From Welwitschia mirabilis (taxonomy: Eukaryota > Gnetophyta > Gnetopsida > Welwitschiales), in contig JBOZIK010000001.1 of assembly GCA_051453625.1 (NCBI GenBank), positions 175,743,273-175,807,272 on the forward strand: a stretch of 64,000 nt of DNA, in the 5' to 3' direction. The translations under genes were made by a program, and so were the position numbers. A model generated the notes under the pieces. The model was not told where the DNA came from. It saw only the letters and a program-made list of their open reading frames with translations, and searched no databases. Positions 26,471 through 37,380 of the stretch are shown here, piece by piece (the first letter of the stretch is position 1; the number at the start of each line of letters is the position of its first letter).

Positions 26471-27548
26471 AATATTCTAAAATTGAGTTGAAGTTAATAA
26501 AATGCACTCAAATTCTTTAAGATGAAGGTATATATCCTTGGATTTTAGGTCATATAAGTGAGGAAAAGGTTAGATATTAAAAGGCTTAAACTTTGACCTT
26601 TGGTTTTTAGTTAGTTGTTCTATAAAAGCAGGTGTTCATAGGTATTGCAATTAGAGATGGTCATGGAGGCCTTACCTAGATTAGCTAGTATTGGTTGCCA
26701 TATCTTGTTGTTTCACTATCTCTTAGGAAAAGTAATAGATAGTTATTTTGTTAAGTAGATCAAGATTAGATGTTGCTCCGTTAAGTGTATTATTTGGGTC
26801 TTCTTATTGAGAAGAAGGATCTTATTAATTATTATCTAGGTAATTTTAATAAGAAGATACTTATTCCCTTTAGTAAATGTCATTGTATTCATTTTTCCAT
26901 GAACTATTTAGATTAGTAAAGTCATCTATTATATCATTTCAAATCAATATCCTAGACTTATCATAGATCTAATGTATACAAGAAGAGGTTTAGGCTTATT
27001 TTAGTGATGCATAAAAGGGTTTTTATAAATCCTACAAGGTAGATAGGTTTCAAGGTTTACACAAAGAGTTTAGATGAAAGCACAAAGTGTTTTGGGAATA
27101 GAACCTATTAATGCCAGTTAACGTGGATGATGGAATTGGTTAAAATGCAAGAAAACATTGCAAAAAAAAATATGGTTGTTTACATAATCTTCATAAACTA
27201 TGTATCATATTGGGATCACAAGAAAGTAAAATAGAAATTAAAAACATAAACGCTTATGACACTTATCTTAATAAGTATCACAAATTATTTTTTTAGATTC
27301 TTAATATGTAATGAAATAAATTCTTAGAGTAGAAAATTACATAAATACAAAAATAATAGAAACACACAATGCAAGTTAAAATTTTTTATTTTTTTTTTGG
27401 AAGTTTTATCATTAAGTAATTTGTAAAAATACACTGTTAGATCTATATAAAAATTCAGTTAGCACAAAAAAAGTCAAACTTAAAAATAGATTAGCATAGA
27501 TAATACTATGTAAAGTCCTAAAATCAGATACTTGAAAATTTTAAACTC
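26471..27548 (-). other. E2 gag N-terminus and leader, not resolved
   Basis: This is the stretch between the capsid domain and the primer site. I see no clear frame and no other gene in it. Confidence 0.35.
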
Positions 27549-27560
27549 ACTTTGATACCA
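27549..27560 (-). promoter_or_regulatory. Primer binding site of E2, initiator tRNA-Met type
   Basis: The plus strand reads ACTTTGATACCA, 10 of 12 matches to the complement of the tRNA-iMet primer site, three bases before the LTR end TGTAAGGGTCC. The two differences are C-to-T and G-to-A. Confidence 0.65.
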
Positions 27561-27784
27561 AAATGTAAGGGTCCAAAATTTCTATAGTAGAAAATCTTCA
27601 TAAACTTGACACTTTAAATCTAAAATGTAACACCTACATTTCTAGTTCTAATCTTACAAATGTTACATATTTAGTGAAGGATTAAATCCTTATTATTTCC
27701 CTCTAACTAATGCATTAATTAAAAATAATATCTATATCATTAATAGAAAATGTAAACTCTATAACATTCATATCAAGGATTTAT

Positions 27785-27836
27785 AACTTCCTTTAATAAT
27801 AGCTCTTTTTAACTTCCTTTAATAATAGCTCTTTTT
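27785..27836. repeat. 26-bp tandem duplication
   Basis: AACTTCCTTTAATAATAGCT followed by CTTTTT occurs twice in direct succession, with no mismatch. It must be recent relative to the decay around it. Confidence 0.9.
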
Positions 27837-28182
27837 AAGGTGGTCCTCTCCTCTAGGAAATCTTACTTATTCCAACTTTATAGTTAATGAGAGAGGTGGA
27901 CATAGAGGCAGGTTGTTACAATCTAAGAGAGGAGAAACATTATGGTGTAGATGATGGAGATAATAAAAGATGCGATAGGTGGGGTGCTGAGAAGAAAATG
28001 CCATTAACAAATGATCATTATTCTTATATTGATGAGTGAACATTATAAAACAAGGGAGTATTTTCTAAGTTTTAATTATAGTAATATAGGTAAGGAGTAG
28101 GCTAACTCAGTGGTGAATATTTCTTATGGTAATTAAGATCGAGTGGAACATGTTATAAATTCATTGTGTTTTATTAATCATC

Positions 28183-28255
28183 TACTTTGTGGTGTAATGA
28201 TTAAGCATATAAGAAATCAATATGGTAGGTGATTGTTCGATTCTCACTGCTTATA
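28183..28255 (+). ncRNA. tRNA-like pol III promoter, possible SINE head
   Basis: TGGTGTAATGATTAAG at 28190 resembles a tRNA A box and GTTCGATTC at 28235-28243 a B box. They are 45 bases apart start to start, as in a tRNA. The acceptor arms do not pair well, so this is not a functional tRNA gene; a tRNA-derived SINE or an old tRNA pseudogene fits better. It lies inside the E2 LTR. The 3' end and target duplication were not found. Confidence 0.4.
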
Positions 28256-29764
28256 GATGATAGTACTTAAAAAGTGTATTAAGTCAGAGGGTTTATATTT
28301 TCTTAATAATTATGATTTTAACTACAACGCATTACATGTAGGCCCTATTAGAAATGCTTACCCCAATAAAATTTTGCCAAGGCTTTATTCTCATATACTA
28401 TTAACCTTGCCTTATGACTTACATAACATAATATTTTTCTTAAATAAAAGAATTTATTTAATATTTTTAATTTAAATAATTAAGAATTATGCATATAATC
28501 GATCATCTAATGAATAGACATTAACACATAAATTCTATATTCTCTACTATCTTTGACAATAAAACTTCAAGAAAAATTCCAACGAATACTATAAAAGAGA
28601 GGCAATAACCACAATTTCAAGGAAAGATATATATGATTTAACATTCAATACGATACTAAGGAATTCAAAATTCTCAACAAGCATTCAAATTTCACTCCAA
28701 ACAATTTTATCAAATAGGTTGCAATTTAAAGAGATATTATTACACAAGATCAATATTCACTTTTCAAATTATAGCATTATCACTTAAATGATTAATTAAA
28801 TAGGTTCTTTAAATATAAAAATAGCAATTTATTAGCTCCTACAAAAGTTCAAGGATGTACAAGTATCTCTAGATGTAAATAAACATATAAACATTGCTTA
28901 GCATAGATTTTTCTTCACCATATGCCTTGAAACATTTCCTGCACATTAAGCTTGATGTGAGAATTATACCTCCATAGTTCCCAATATGGTCCATGACAAG
29001 GTTTAGGGTAAGGGAGTTTCTAATGCTTAAAGGTATCCTCAAGAATAATAAATGATCAAAATCTCATGACAAATACAACAATTGAGGTGTAAGTATTCAG
29101 GTATTAGTAAATGCAAAAAAAAAATGTTTGATGAATAATATACCCTGGGGGTATCAATCATCCATTGTCTAGTGGATCATTTCTATGGCCAATAGGAACC
29201 CATCAGGTGGGATACCCCCTTGAATCCACATGACATCATGTCATGCAACAGCTAGACAAGTAATCATCCTAATCACTTACAGCCAATCTTACAGCCAATA
29301 AAAGCCCTTTAAGTGGCCTAGCCTTTGAGGTTGCATGATTCGGTCACATAACAAAGATTTAAACATAGTATAGAAATCATAATTAGGATATTTATGCATA
29401 GGAAAAAGATTTATTTGAGACATGTGTAAGGATTCAAGAATTATTTAGAACATAGAATAAATAGTTAAAGTGCATGAATCATATAAGATATTTGAGAAAG
29501 TACTATAGAACCATAAAAAGAAATGAAAGAAGGACCATGAAACTATATAAGAGATAAAAGTATACTATAAGACCATACAAAAGAAAAAAGTAGATCATAA
29601 GTCCATACAAGAGATAAAAGTAGATCATAAGACCATACTAATTTTTAAGAAGAAATCAAGAACTTTTGAAGGTTATAAGGCTTCAAGGCTTTCTGGGTTC
29701 CAAAACTCAATAGCAAAAGGGCCTCCAATAAAATAAAAGTAAGGGAAAATGAGAAGGAGGGTCC

Positions 29765-29772
29765 TATTTATA
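29765..29772 (-). promoter_or_regulatory. Probable TATA box of the E2 LTR
   Basis: On the minus strand TATAAATAGGACCC is followed by a pyrimidine-rich stretch, a typical plant LTR promoter. Transcription would run leftwards into gag. Confidence 0.6.
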
Positions 29773-31749
29773 CTTACGGTTTTGTGGAATGTAAAGAGTC
29801 ATAGATATATAAAGATAAAACATCATAAATGAGGGTGGTTAAATGGTTGGAATTCTATTACCTTGCTAGGCCAACAGGAAAATAATAAATAATAATTAAG
29901 CTTGTCATAATTAACAAATAGTAAGATGTTAGCAACAATAAAAGTATTCCATAAACATGATAGCAATTTTATTAATATTTAAAACTAATAACTATACACA
30001 TTAAGAATATTTATTTAAAATAATTGTAAATTCAAGTCCACAACTTATTGACATTTTTCAAAATGAGTAATTAACTGAAGAAAGATAAAGCACAAAATAA
30101 TAATCATGCAACTATTAGCTATAAAGAAAAACATCCAAGAAATATCATGAAGTATTGTCCATATTTTATTTTGAATTATTAAAAAAAAATTTAAACTTAA
30201 GTCTTGATTGTTTAAAATTTGGAATGCATCACACTAGAATAACTAGTACTAGCTACTAGAAAGCATAAGAGAAATAAAAAAAGAAAGGACTAGTTCAAGT
30301 ATCAATAAAGTGGACTAGTATCCACTACTGAAAAAATATAAACTAATTATAAAAACTTAAACAAATAAAAATTAATGCTTTTTTAAGCTACTAACATGCC
30401 ATCTCATAGCAACAATGTTAACATGATTTTTAGTATTTTATAATAACTATATTTAACTAAGTTTTCACTTAATATCATTTTTTTCTTAGGGATAACTACG
30501 GTAGGTTAATCAAAATTACACCAACTCTTGCTTAATGTAAGTTACAACATTAGAGATAAAGAAAAGGGAAGAAATGGAGTTTAAAATTTTTGTTGAAATT
30601 TCATACAAAAAGAGGGAAGAAAATAATATCCAAGTTACCCAATATATCCTCCTATAAGTCCTTCCTTAATCATATGCAATACTATCCTGAAAAAAATCAA
30701 ACCATTAAGCATAAATGCTTGAGTTATGGTAGCATAGTCTCATTCATCATTTTAGTATTGGTGAATTCAATTAATAATTAATCTCTTAAAGCCTTATAAT
30801 AAAGATGAAAAGTATAAACTAATTGCATATAAGATTTATGCAATTAATAAATCTATGAGTCAATTAACTAAATCAAGTTCACTTAGTTAATCAATGTAAA
30901 ACTTGATAGTGCATTATTACTTAAGAATTACTAGTACAATATTAATTGAAACTAGTAATCTCTAAATTATTAAATTATAAATAGATACATAACATTAAAG
31001 ATGAAGAAAGTAGGACTCCTAAAGCTACATGAAATAAGCTTGATCTGTAAAGAAGTACTTAGAATTCCATCATGGCTTAATATTCCAAGGTTATAACTTT
31101 ACCTAAATGAAGAATATTATAATGAAGGGTTTAAAACCCTTTTATGGATAAATGAGGAAGAGGATGTTTACAAGCCTTTGGCTTCTAACATTACATGAGT
31201 AGTTACATAATGATAGCATTAGATAGGATGGTTTATCATCTTTTGCTTTTAACAGAGACTTTTATGATAACACTAATACTTGACTCCTGAATGCTTATGT
31301 TGTGTCCAATAATTGTTGTCACCATGTGTCTTCATCGTGATCATTCTTAGTAATGCAATATGTTATTGTAACATGTCATCATCATTACCACCATGTGTCA
31401 TCAAATATGTATGTTAATCTTTGTTATGAAATTGTATCAGTCTCATAACTTCTCATTTTGTTTAATTCCACATAACAAGTCAGGAATGTAAGTTTTGCAA
31501 TATTTTAGGTAGAATAAGTAGGGACACTAATAGTACTAGATGGATTTCCTTGTGTCTTAACTTTGATAATCTTTAGTTTAAAGCGTGTCCTTCATTTTAG
31601 AATAAATAATCTAAAATAGTCATGATCATAAGATAAATCCATAATTATTGTGAAAATCAATGGAAGATATGTTTTTATGATAAAATTAATTATATTAATG
31701 TTTCAATTAAGATAAATTAGTCATTTAACTTGATCATAATGTTAATTTC

Positions 31750-32034
31750 ACATTTTAGGGATAAATAAAATATTTTTATAAGAGTTATTCAAGATAAATT
31801 TTTAATTATTTCATTCTTATAGGAGATATTCCATATTAGGCCTTAGAAATTGATTGGGTCTTTAGTATTAATTTAGTAAAAATCTAAACTTCTTGAAGTG
31901 GTGGCATTCTTGGTAATTTTTTTTTAAATACAACATATTATTAATGTATTATTTATAGTAGTTCCTCCTTTATTTAAGCTAACTAATTTTAGGTATAGCA
32001 TATAAATTAATGCTACCCTCTTAATTTCTCTTTT
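31750..32034 (-). pseudogene. Reverse transcriptase N-terminal remnant of T1
   Basis: The minus strand reads LPRMPPLQEV at about 31888-31915, then SISKA, stop, YGISPIRMK and a decayed continuation to about 31755. This is the well-conserved segment in front of RT in chromoviruses, joining protease to the polymerase. The upstream part (IYMLYLKLVSL, near 31970-32000) continues, across the A2 insertion, from VENLINEKHI at about 52681-52715. The polymerase core with its catalytic aspartates is absent. Confidence 0.7.
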
Positions 32035-32039
32035 TATAT
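32035..32039. repeat. Target site duplication of A2, left copy (TATAT)
   Basis: TATAT directly precedes TGTTGTGATG of the A2 3' LTR and is repeated at 52676-52680 after the 5' LTR. Confidence 0.85.
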
Positions 32040-32915
32040 TGTTGTGATGTCTATTTATGAAAATATTACATTCTGTATCAAATCTTGACAATCACAAATA
32101 TATGAACAAACACAACACACTAATATAGATAAGAGTAAAAAACCTGAATGTTATAATCCATTGAAGAAACTAAGCTCAAAGCTAGAGAATTACTTTTCAT
32201 GAAGTATTTTTAGTGTTTTTATTTTAAGGTTCAAAATCAACTTTAATAATGTTAGAAAATAAACACACAATGCAAATGCAAATGTAATATATTCTAAATG
32301 AAATATCTATTTGACTACAAAATCTTTGTCATCAAAATTAGCCTTGTATAACATAGATCAATTAAGGAAACTGTTACTTACCAAAACCAACCTAGGCTAT
32401 TAAGTACATCAAATGGAATGTAATGATTAATCTATGAAATAGAAAACGCCATGCAAGTCATAAATTAATAATTTCAATCTTAACAAAGGTTGTTATTGAT
32501 GACATATATTAGTAAGGAAGTTGTTACAAAATCATAAGCAACATTAACCATAAGGGACATGCACATGAATATGAATAAACTAAAATAAGATTTCCGTTAA
32601 AAGTCAAACCAGCATCCTATTATACAAGAGTAGCGTTTTGATGAAGAAGACATAGTCCAACACTAAGAAAAACCCCTCTCTATAACTAATGGATAGATCT
32701 TTGCCCCTTCAATCTCTTATCATGAGAAGTTTGATGCAATAAAGATGATCAATATCAAGGGTGATAGCATTATTTATTAACAATAATAGACTCAAAAATA
32801 GATAATCCTAATAAATGCATGAGAAGATCTAATAGCATGTAGAAAGAACATGACACTTTACATAGGTTTGGTAAAGTTTAATACATTAACTAAAATTAGA
32901 TTATCATTTTTTTAT
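32040..32915 (-). repeat. 3' LTR of A2, left part
   Basis: It aligns base by base with 51419-52310 (for example ATGTTATAATCCATTGAAG near 32147 and 51517, TTTTCATGAAGTATTTTTAG near 32193 and 51571). It stops where A3 begins, and the rest continues at 44498. Its left end has no primer site, which makes it the 3' LTR. Confidence 0.85.
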
Positions 32916-34173
32916 TATTGTGATTCTAATTTGTAGTACTTTAATGGTATATTTTGAGTACTTTTGCAAGACATTTATATAGGTTTGGATGTAATTCTGA
33001 TGATTATGGAGAACTAATAGGATATTCATTAAAACATGTGAATCTTAGCATATTTTGAGGCATCTCAGGCTTTCTTTGATACTTCATACTTTAAAGAAAT
33101 GATTAACCATGTAAACGATTGATTTTCCTTTGAGCTAAAAGATGGAGAGGGCTATCGTCTCCTCTATCATCCCCACAATAGATAGGATGGTAATAGTATT
33201 AACATGGATGAAATCTGTAGAATTGATTGTAGGTTCTAAAGCTGATGGATTACCTTTTGATGTGGAGTAATATCCCCATTATCATCCCCATGATAATCAA
33301 GATGATAACTATTTGTATGGACAGAAAGAATTATCTTTGTAATGGGGTTATGTAGCCCATGTGGATTGCTAGGGTTTCTTCTCCAACTCTTATGGTTGAG
33401 CTTTTAGAACTTTAATAAAAAACTATAAATACCCTTTCTATCCTTTCCTTTCATTTCCATCTTTTTGTACCAAATGTTCTTATTATGAAAGATTGAAAAA
33501 CAAGAAATTCATCCAGTAGCCACAGAGAGAAGTTTACCTTGGTGTTGGTTTGAGTATCCTTTATTGACATTCTACTACTATGCTATAAGTGGATGTAAAA
33601 GTTTATGATTAATTTAATTACTCTTTTTACTCCTATTGTGTAAATATCCCCTATGATTTAAGTTGATTATAAGTGGTGATAACTTTATAGTTTATTTAGA
33701 TCATAAGGGAAACCTTTGTTAAGATTAACTTTGTTTATTTAGATTTTGCATTGCATTCTATTTCATTTCATTCCCATAATTACATTACCCATATTTTATT
33801 TAACATTTCTTATAGTTTATCTTAATTAGGAATAAGTAATAGAAGTCTTCTTAATTGATTTATGTTATAATTATTAATTCTTATGATAGGAGGATTAGAA
33901 TCCAAGTAGATTTACTACACTTGCATTTCTTTCATTACATTCCATCATCATTAATCTTGCATTGCATTTTCATTATTGTTTACTTTTATTTAGTAAAATA
34001 GAAAAGATTAAGATACTTTGTAAGATTAATTCCCTAACTTCTAGCCTAGTTCTTTCAACAAATTATGACATGTGATTAACTCCTATCTACATTAGTATGT
34101 GTTTTTCTATAAGTATTTTAATTTACAGGTTTTATCCAAGGACTTAAAAATTGCATAAATTCACATCACAATA
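32916..34173 (+). repeat. 5' LTR of A3
   Basis: 1258 bp, matching 43251-44497 along its length. The start TATTGTGATTC and the end TCACATCACAATA are decayed forms of the family termini TGTTGTG and CACAACA. A TATA box lies at 33424-33431. The end is followed by TTT and the primer site. Confidence 0.9.
33424..33431 (+). promoter_or_regulatory. TATA box of the A3 5' LTR
   Basis: TATAAATA followed by a pyrimidine-rich stretch. The same element is kept at 43762-43769 in the 3' LTR. Confidence 0.65.
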
Positions 34174-34176
34174 TTT

Positions 34177-34194
34177 TGATACCATTACCAGAAA
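34177..34194 (+). promoter_or_regulatory. Primer binding site of A3, decayed tRNA-Asp type
   Basis: TGATACCATTACCAGAAA against the tRNA-Asp site TGGCGCCGTTGCCGGGGA: ten matches and eight differences, all G-to-A or C-to-T. Its place right after the LTR supports the call. Confidence 0.7.
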
Positions 34195-34900
34195 AGGCTA
34201 TAAAGAGCTAGAGGATTATTACTATCTATATAAGTACCATGTATTTTAGTTCAGGTTATTTATTTGAAATAGTATTATATTTTTAGTATAGTTAAAGTGG
34301 GGTTATTTTGGTAATTTTTTATTTTCCATAGTTTTTAAAATCACTATTGTCCTATCTATCATTCCCATGACATTGAAAATGATAGTCTTAAATTTCTAAA
34401 TTTATTTTCTTTTTTTAAATTTTTTTTCTATTTGTAGATTAGTAATAAAAATACTATCATCTTCTCTATCATCCTCATAATAGCTAAATGATAGTCTAGT
34501 TTTATAATTATAGAAATTTTTATCTGATTTCAATTTTATACTATCATGATAATTGTTCTCCTATCTTTTCCATGACCAGGTGGATGATAGTCAGTTGTTC
34601 TTTATTTTAGTTTTTATTTACCATATGAAGTATGCAGAGAAATAGTAAATTCTAGTAGAAAAAAGAAATATCAAAGATAGTAGAACTTGATTAAAGAAAA
34701 TATTAAAAGAAGAATTATTCAACTTCGAGCAAAATCTAGGAACACACATTCTTAGTACACAAATTTGAAAAATTAAAGAAGATGATTTTTCTACTTTTAT
34801 TATTTTAGAATTAGATTTTATAAAATAAAATTATAGTAGAATTATATTGTGTCATTTCTTCTTCATCCATGTCAAAATCCTTACATAAATAAAAACAAGT
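34195..34900 (+). other. A3 leader between primer site and gag
   Basis: No frame. It contains three copies of the degenerate palindromic motif (34351-34385, 34453-34494, 34541-34590), described in the findings. Confidence 0.6.
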
Positions 34901-36350
34901 TACTTCATATAATATGCTAATCATGATAGGAACTTTGCTTCAAATGCAAACATTACTCTTAGAGATTTAATTACTAATAGAACATGTAAAATCCAAAATC
35001 CTTTTGTTTTACTTGCTGATGATGATGTAGAATTAACAATTTTGAGTGCCTATTCAATATTTTTAGGGAAACCTAAGGATACCCCTTCCAACATCTAGNN
35101 NNNNNNNNNNNNNNNNNNNNNNNNNNNNNNNNNNNNNNNNNNNNNNNNNNNNNNNNNNNNNNNNNNNNNNNNNNNNNNNNNNNNNNNNNNNNNNNNNNNN
35201 NNNNNNNNNNNNNNNNNNNNNNNNNNNNNNNNNNNNNNNNNNNNNNNNNNNNNNNNNNNNNNNNNNNNNNNNNNNNNNNNNNNNNNNNNNNNNNNAGAAA
35301 AAGAAGAAAAAAAGTTACCAAATTTCAATAACAATCTCATAAGAATTATGCCATAACATGTGAACATTTTGTTATAGCTTTTCATTCCAACCTTGTCGAT
35401 AAATTTCATAAAGAATAATTTGTAGATTATTTCTATAGTGTATTGACTAGTCAAATTAAACAACTTGTAGATTATTTCTATAGTGTAAAAACTTGATGAA
35501 CTTAGTATTATACGAGGCATGAAATATTTTAGAAAATCTAGTAGAGATAAGTCAGACTTAATCAAAACCCACTAAGGGAACTTAAACTGTAGACCAAATC
35601 ATAAAGATTTAAAGGAAGTAAAACATCATGAGGAAGAATAGAGGGGTGATTCAATTAATCTAATTAAGGTTTCACTTCTACTTTAGAGAAATACACTTAA
35701 ATATATCTGATTTGAAGATAGTAAAAGATAAACATACAACTTCAACATGTGATATTTGTAAAGACAACTCTTATTAAACTAAAGAGTGTTTATTATTATC
35801 AACTTATAAAGAGAGTATGTCTAAGGAAGTATGTGCATTTAATCAAAGAACACCTAACTTTAAAAGTCAACAATAATTTCAACAAAGATTAGGTGAACAA
35901 TCACAATGAAAATGTTTTAAGAATAGATTTAGGAATTTAACCTTTGAACCAAATAACCTTAATTTCTAATCAAATCAAAATAATCCACTTAGAGAGTCCA
36001 CAAAAGAATTGAAAAAGGTGCAAGAAAAGATTAATATTCATATTGAAAACTTAATAAATATTCTTCAAAAAATGATGCTTTCCAATCAAATACCATAAGG
36101 GTCTATTGCATCTCAACTTTTACCCAATTCAAATGAAGTCAAGAGAGATTTAAAGATAGTAACATGAAGTAGAAATAGTACAATAGATCCTACCCATGAG
36201 GTTTCAACTTTCAAAAATAATTAAAAATGTAATAAAGAAGATGAGGTAGAAATTTTACACTCATATAACATCCCATCAACATCACATGCTAATACCATTT
36301 CTAAACATTCTTCACAAGAAAACAAAGCAAAGAGACCATTTACTCCTTAG
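34900..36350 (+). pseudogene. gag remnant of A3
   Basis: Pieces in order: NFASNANITLRDLI near 34930-34975 and VELTILSAYSIFLGKPKDTP before a 197-N gap; FQQQPHKNYAITCEHFV after it, with VDYFYSV twice (a 45-bp in-frame duplication near 35420-35487); a zinc-knuckle-like TSTCDICKDNSY, stop, TKEC (Cys codons from 35748 to 35789); then the coiled-coil-like PLRESTKELKK and INIHIENLINIL near 35985-36080. The A2 copy on the other strand shows the same order. The protein would build the particle and bind RNA. It has at least ten stops. The position normally held by the knuckle His reads Tyr. Confidence 0.8.
35099..35295. other. Assembly gap (197 N) in A3 gag
   Basis: The equivalent distance in the A2 gag is about 240 bp, so the gap size is reasonable. 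Long minus-strand open frames here run through the N and are not real. Confidence 0.9.
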
Positions 36351-36354
36351 CTCG

Positions 36355-36930
36355 ATAAGTTAAACAGGAATCCTACCTATGATGAGCACTTGAAAATCTT
36401 AATGTAATAGGTAAACATCAACTTACATTTTTGGAAACTTTTGTAAGAATATCCTAAATACTCTAAGTTTTGGAAAGACCTTGTAAGAAGAAAATAAAAA
36501 CATACCATTACTAGCAAAGTTTTTCTTTCTTAATCTATTTCCAACTTAGTCATGAAAAAGTGTTCTAAATTCAAAGATCCTAAAGTAGCAACTATGAGTA
36601 TCACCTTGGAAGTAAATAAAAGAATTAAAAAAGCTTTAATTAACATAAGATCTAGTGTAAACACCATTCCTCTTCACATATGTAAAAGACTTGGGTTGAA
36701 AAATATAATAGAACCTATACCAATTATCCTAGAATTAGTTGATACTTTAACTAAGAAATCCTTAGAGATTATTAAGGAAATAGTCATCCAAATGGAGAAA
36801 AAATTTTACCCCATAGATGTAGTTATCATTAAGGTAGAACATGATGGATATTATCCATTATTTTTAGGAAGATCCTTTTGTGCAATTATCTATTATTTCA
36901 TTAACACATAGATTAGAATGATGTAATGTC
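36355..36930 (+). pseudogene. Aspartic protease remnant of A3
   Basis: The plus-strand frame 36552-36911 reads SVNTIPLHICKRLGLKN at its active-site end, KKFYPIDVVIIKVEHDG in the middle and LFLGRSFCAI at the C-terminus, the normal layout of an Athila-type protease. The upstream frame (YSKFWKDLVRRK near 36455) is the gag-protease linker. The enzyme would cut the Gag-Pol polyprotein. The active-site Asp-x-Gly segment reads Asn-Ile-Arg-Ser-Ser, so the catalytic Asp is gone (Asn, a G-to-A change). A2 keeps a matching fragment on the minus strand at 48780-49080. Confidence 0.85.
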
Positions 36931-37380
36931 ATATAGGCAATAAGAAGTTTACCATTCAAGTTTTAAATGTTGCTAAAAAAGAAATAGGAGATGAGTTTAA
37001 TTTAGAAGAATAAGAACTTAAATGAAACTTGTTTTTACAACATTGTCCAATTAAGAAGAAATTAATTATGCTTCATAAATCATTGTTATGTAATAACCTA
37101 ACTGAAATACACTATCTTGAGACTATGAATGGGCAATATGTTAATTGGAAGGAAANNNNNNNNNNNNNNNNNNNNNNNNNNNNNNNNNNNNNNNNNNNNN
37201 NNNNNNNNNNNNNNNNNNNNNNNNNNNNNNNNNNNNNNNNNNNNNNNNNNNNNNNAAATACACTATCTTGAGACTATTAATGGGCAATATTTTAATTGGA
37301 AGGAAACTCAAAATATTTACTTAATAGAAACCCTTTTTTAAAAATCTCATTCCATGTCTAACATCCCCATAATAGACAAG
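36931..37380 (+). pseudogene. A3 linker between protease and RT, with a duplicated gap flank
   Basis: With stops it reads DEFNLEE, then LFLQHCPIKKKLIML and LETMNGQYVNWKE. A matching segment may be kept in A2 (minus-strand frame 48452-48664, LFIQHHP). The stretch 37105-37155 is repeated at 37256-37306 on the other side of a 100-N gap. Confidence 0.6.
37105..37306. repeat. 51-bp duplication across a 100-N gap (37156-37255)
   Basis: 37105-37155 and 37256-37306 differ at two positions. As at the other 100-N gaps, this looks like an unmerged contig overlap. Confidence 0.85.

Larger units (their letters stand above)
23830..31752 (-). mobile_element. Tat/Athila-type gag-protease element E2, 3' side truncated
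   Basis: A minus-strand element made of a long 5' LTR (27564 to about 31752), an iMet-like primer site (27549-27560), gag (26010-26470) and protease (24560-24910). Leftwards, from about 24480 to 23830, no RT, integrase or 3' LTR is recognisable. It separates the RT start of T1 (31750-32034) from the T1 integrase, so it probably inserted into T1, perhaps with a deletion. The right border is the weakest call: TTTCACA at 31752 gives a TG...CA-type LTR, and TTTTA follows. No target duplication was confirmed. Confidence 0.5.
27564..31752 (-). repeat. 5' LTR of E2, about 4.2 kb (right border tentative)
   Basis: It starts TGTAAGGGTCC next to the primer site. A good TATA box on the minus strand at 29765-29772 puts U3 to the right and R-U5 to the left, as a minus-strand LTR requires. 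The right end is placed at TTTCACA (31752), because recognisable T1 RT sequence begins just beyond. No second copy of this LTR is in the window, so the ends cannot be verified. The open frames at 28257-28475 and 30590-30781 are not taken as genes. Confidence 0.5.

Noticed and set aside
28183-28255. A functional tRNA gene
   Set aside because: A and B boxes are present, but the acceptor and anticodon stems do not pair, so it was listed only as a tRNA-like promoter.
34177-34188. Reading the A3 primer site as an initiator-Met site because of the TACCA string
   Set aside because: The iMet complement would have to be on the other strand for this orientation. The tRNA-Asp match with only transition differences, and the two clearer tRNA-Asp sites in A1 and A2, fit better.
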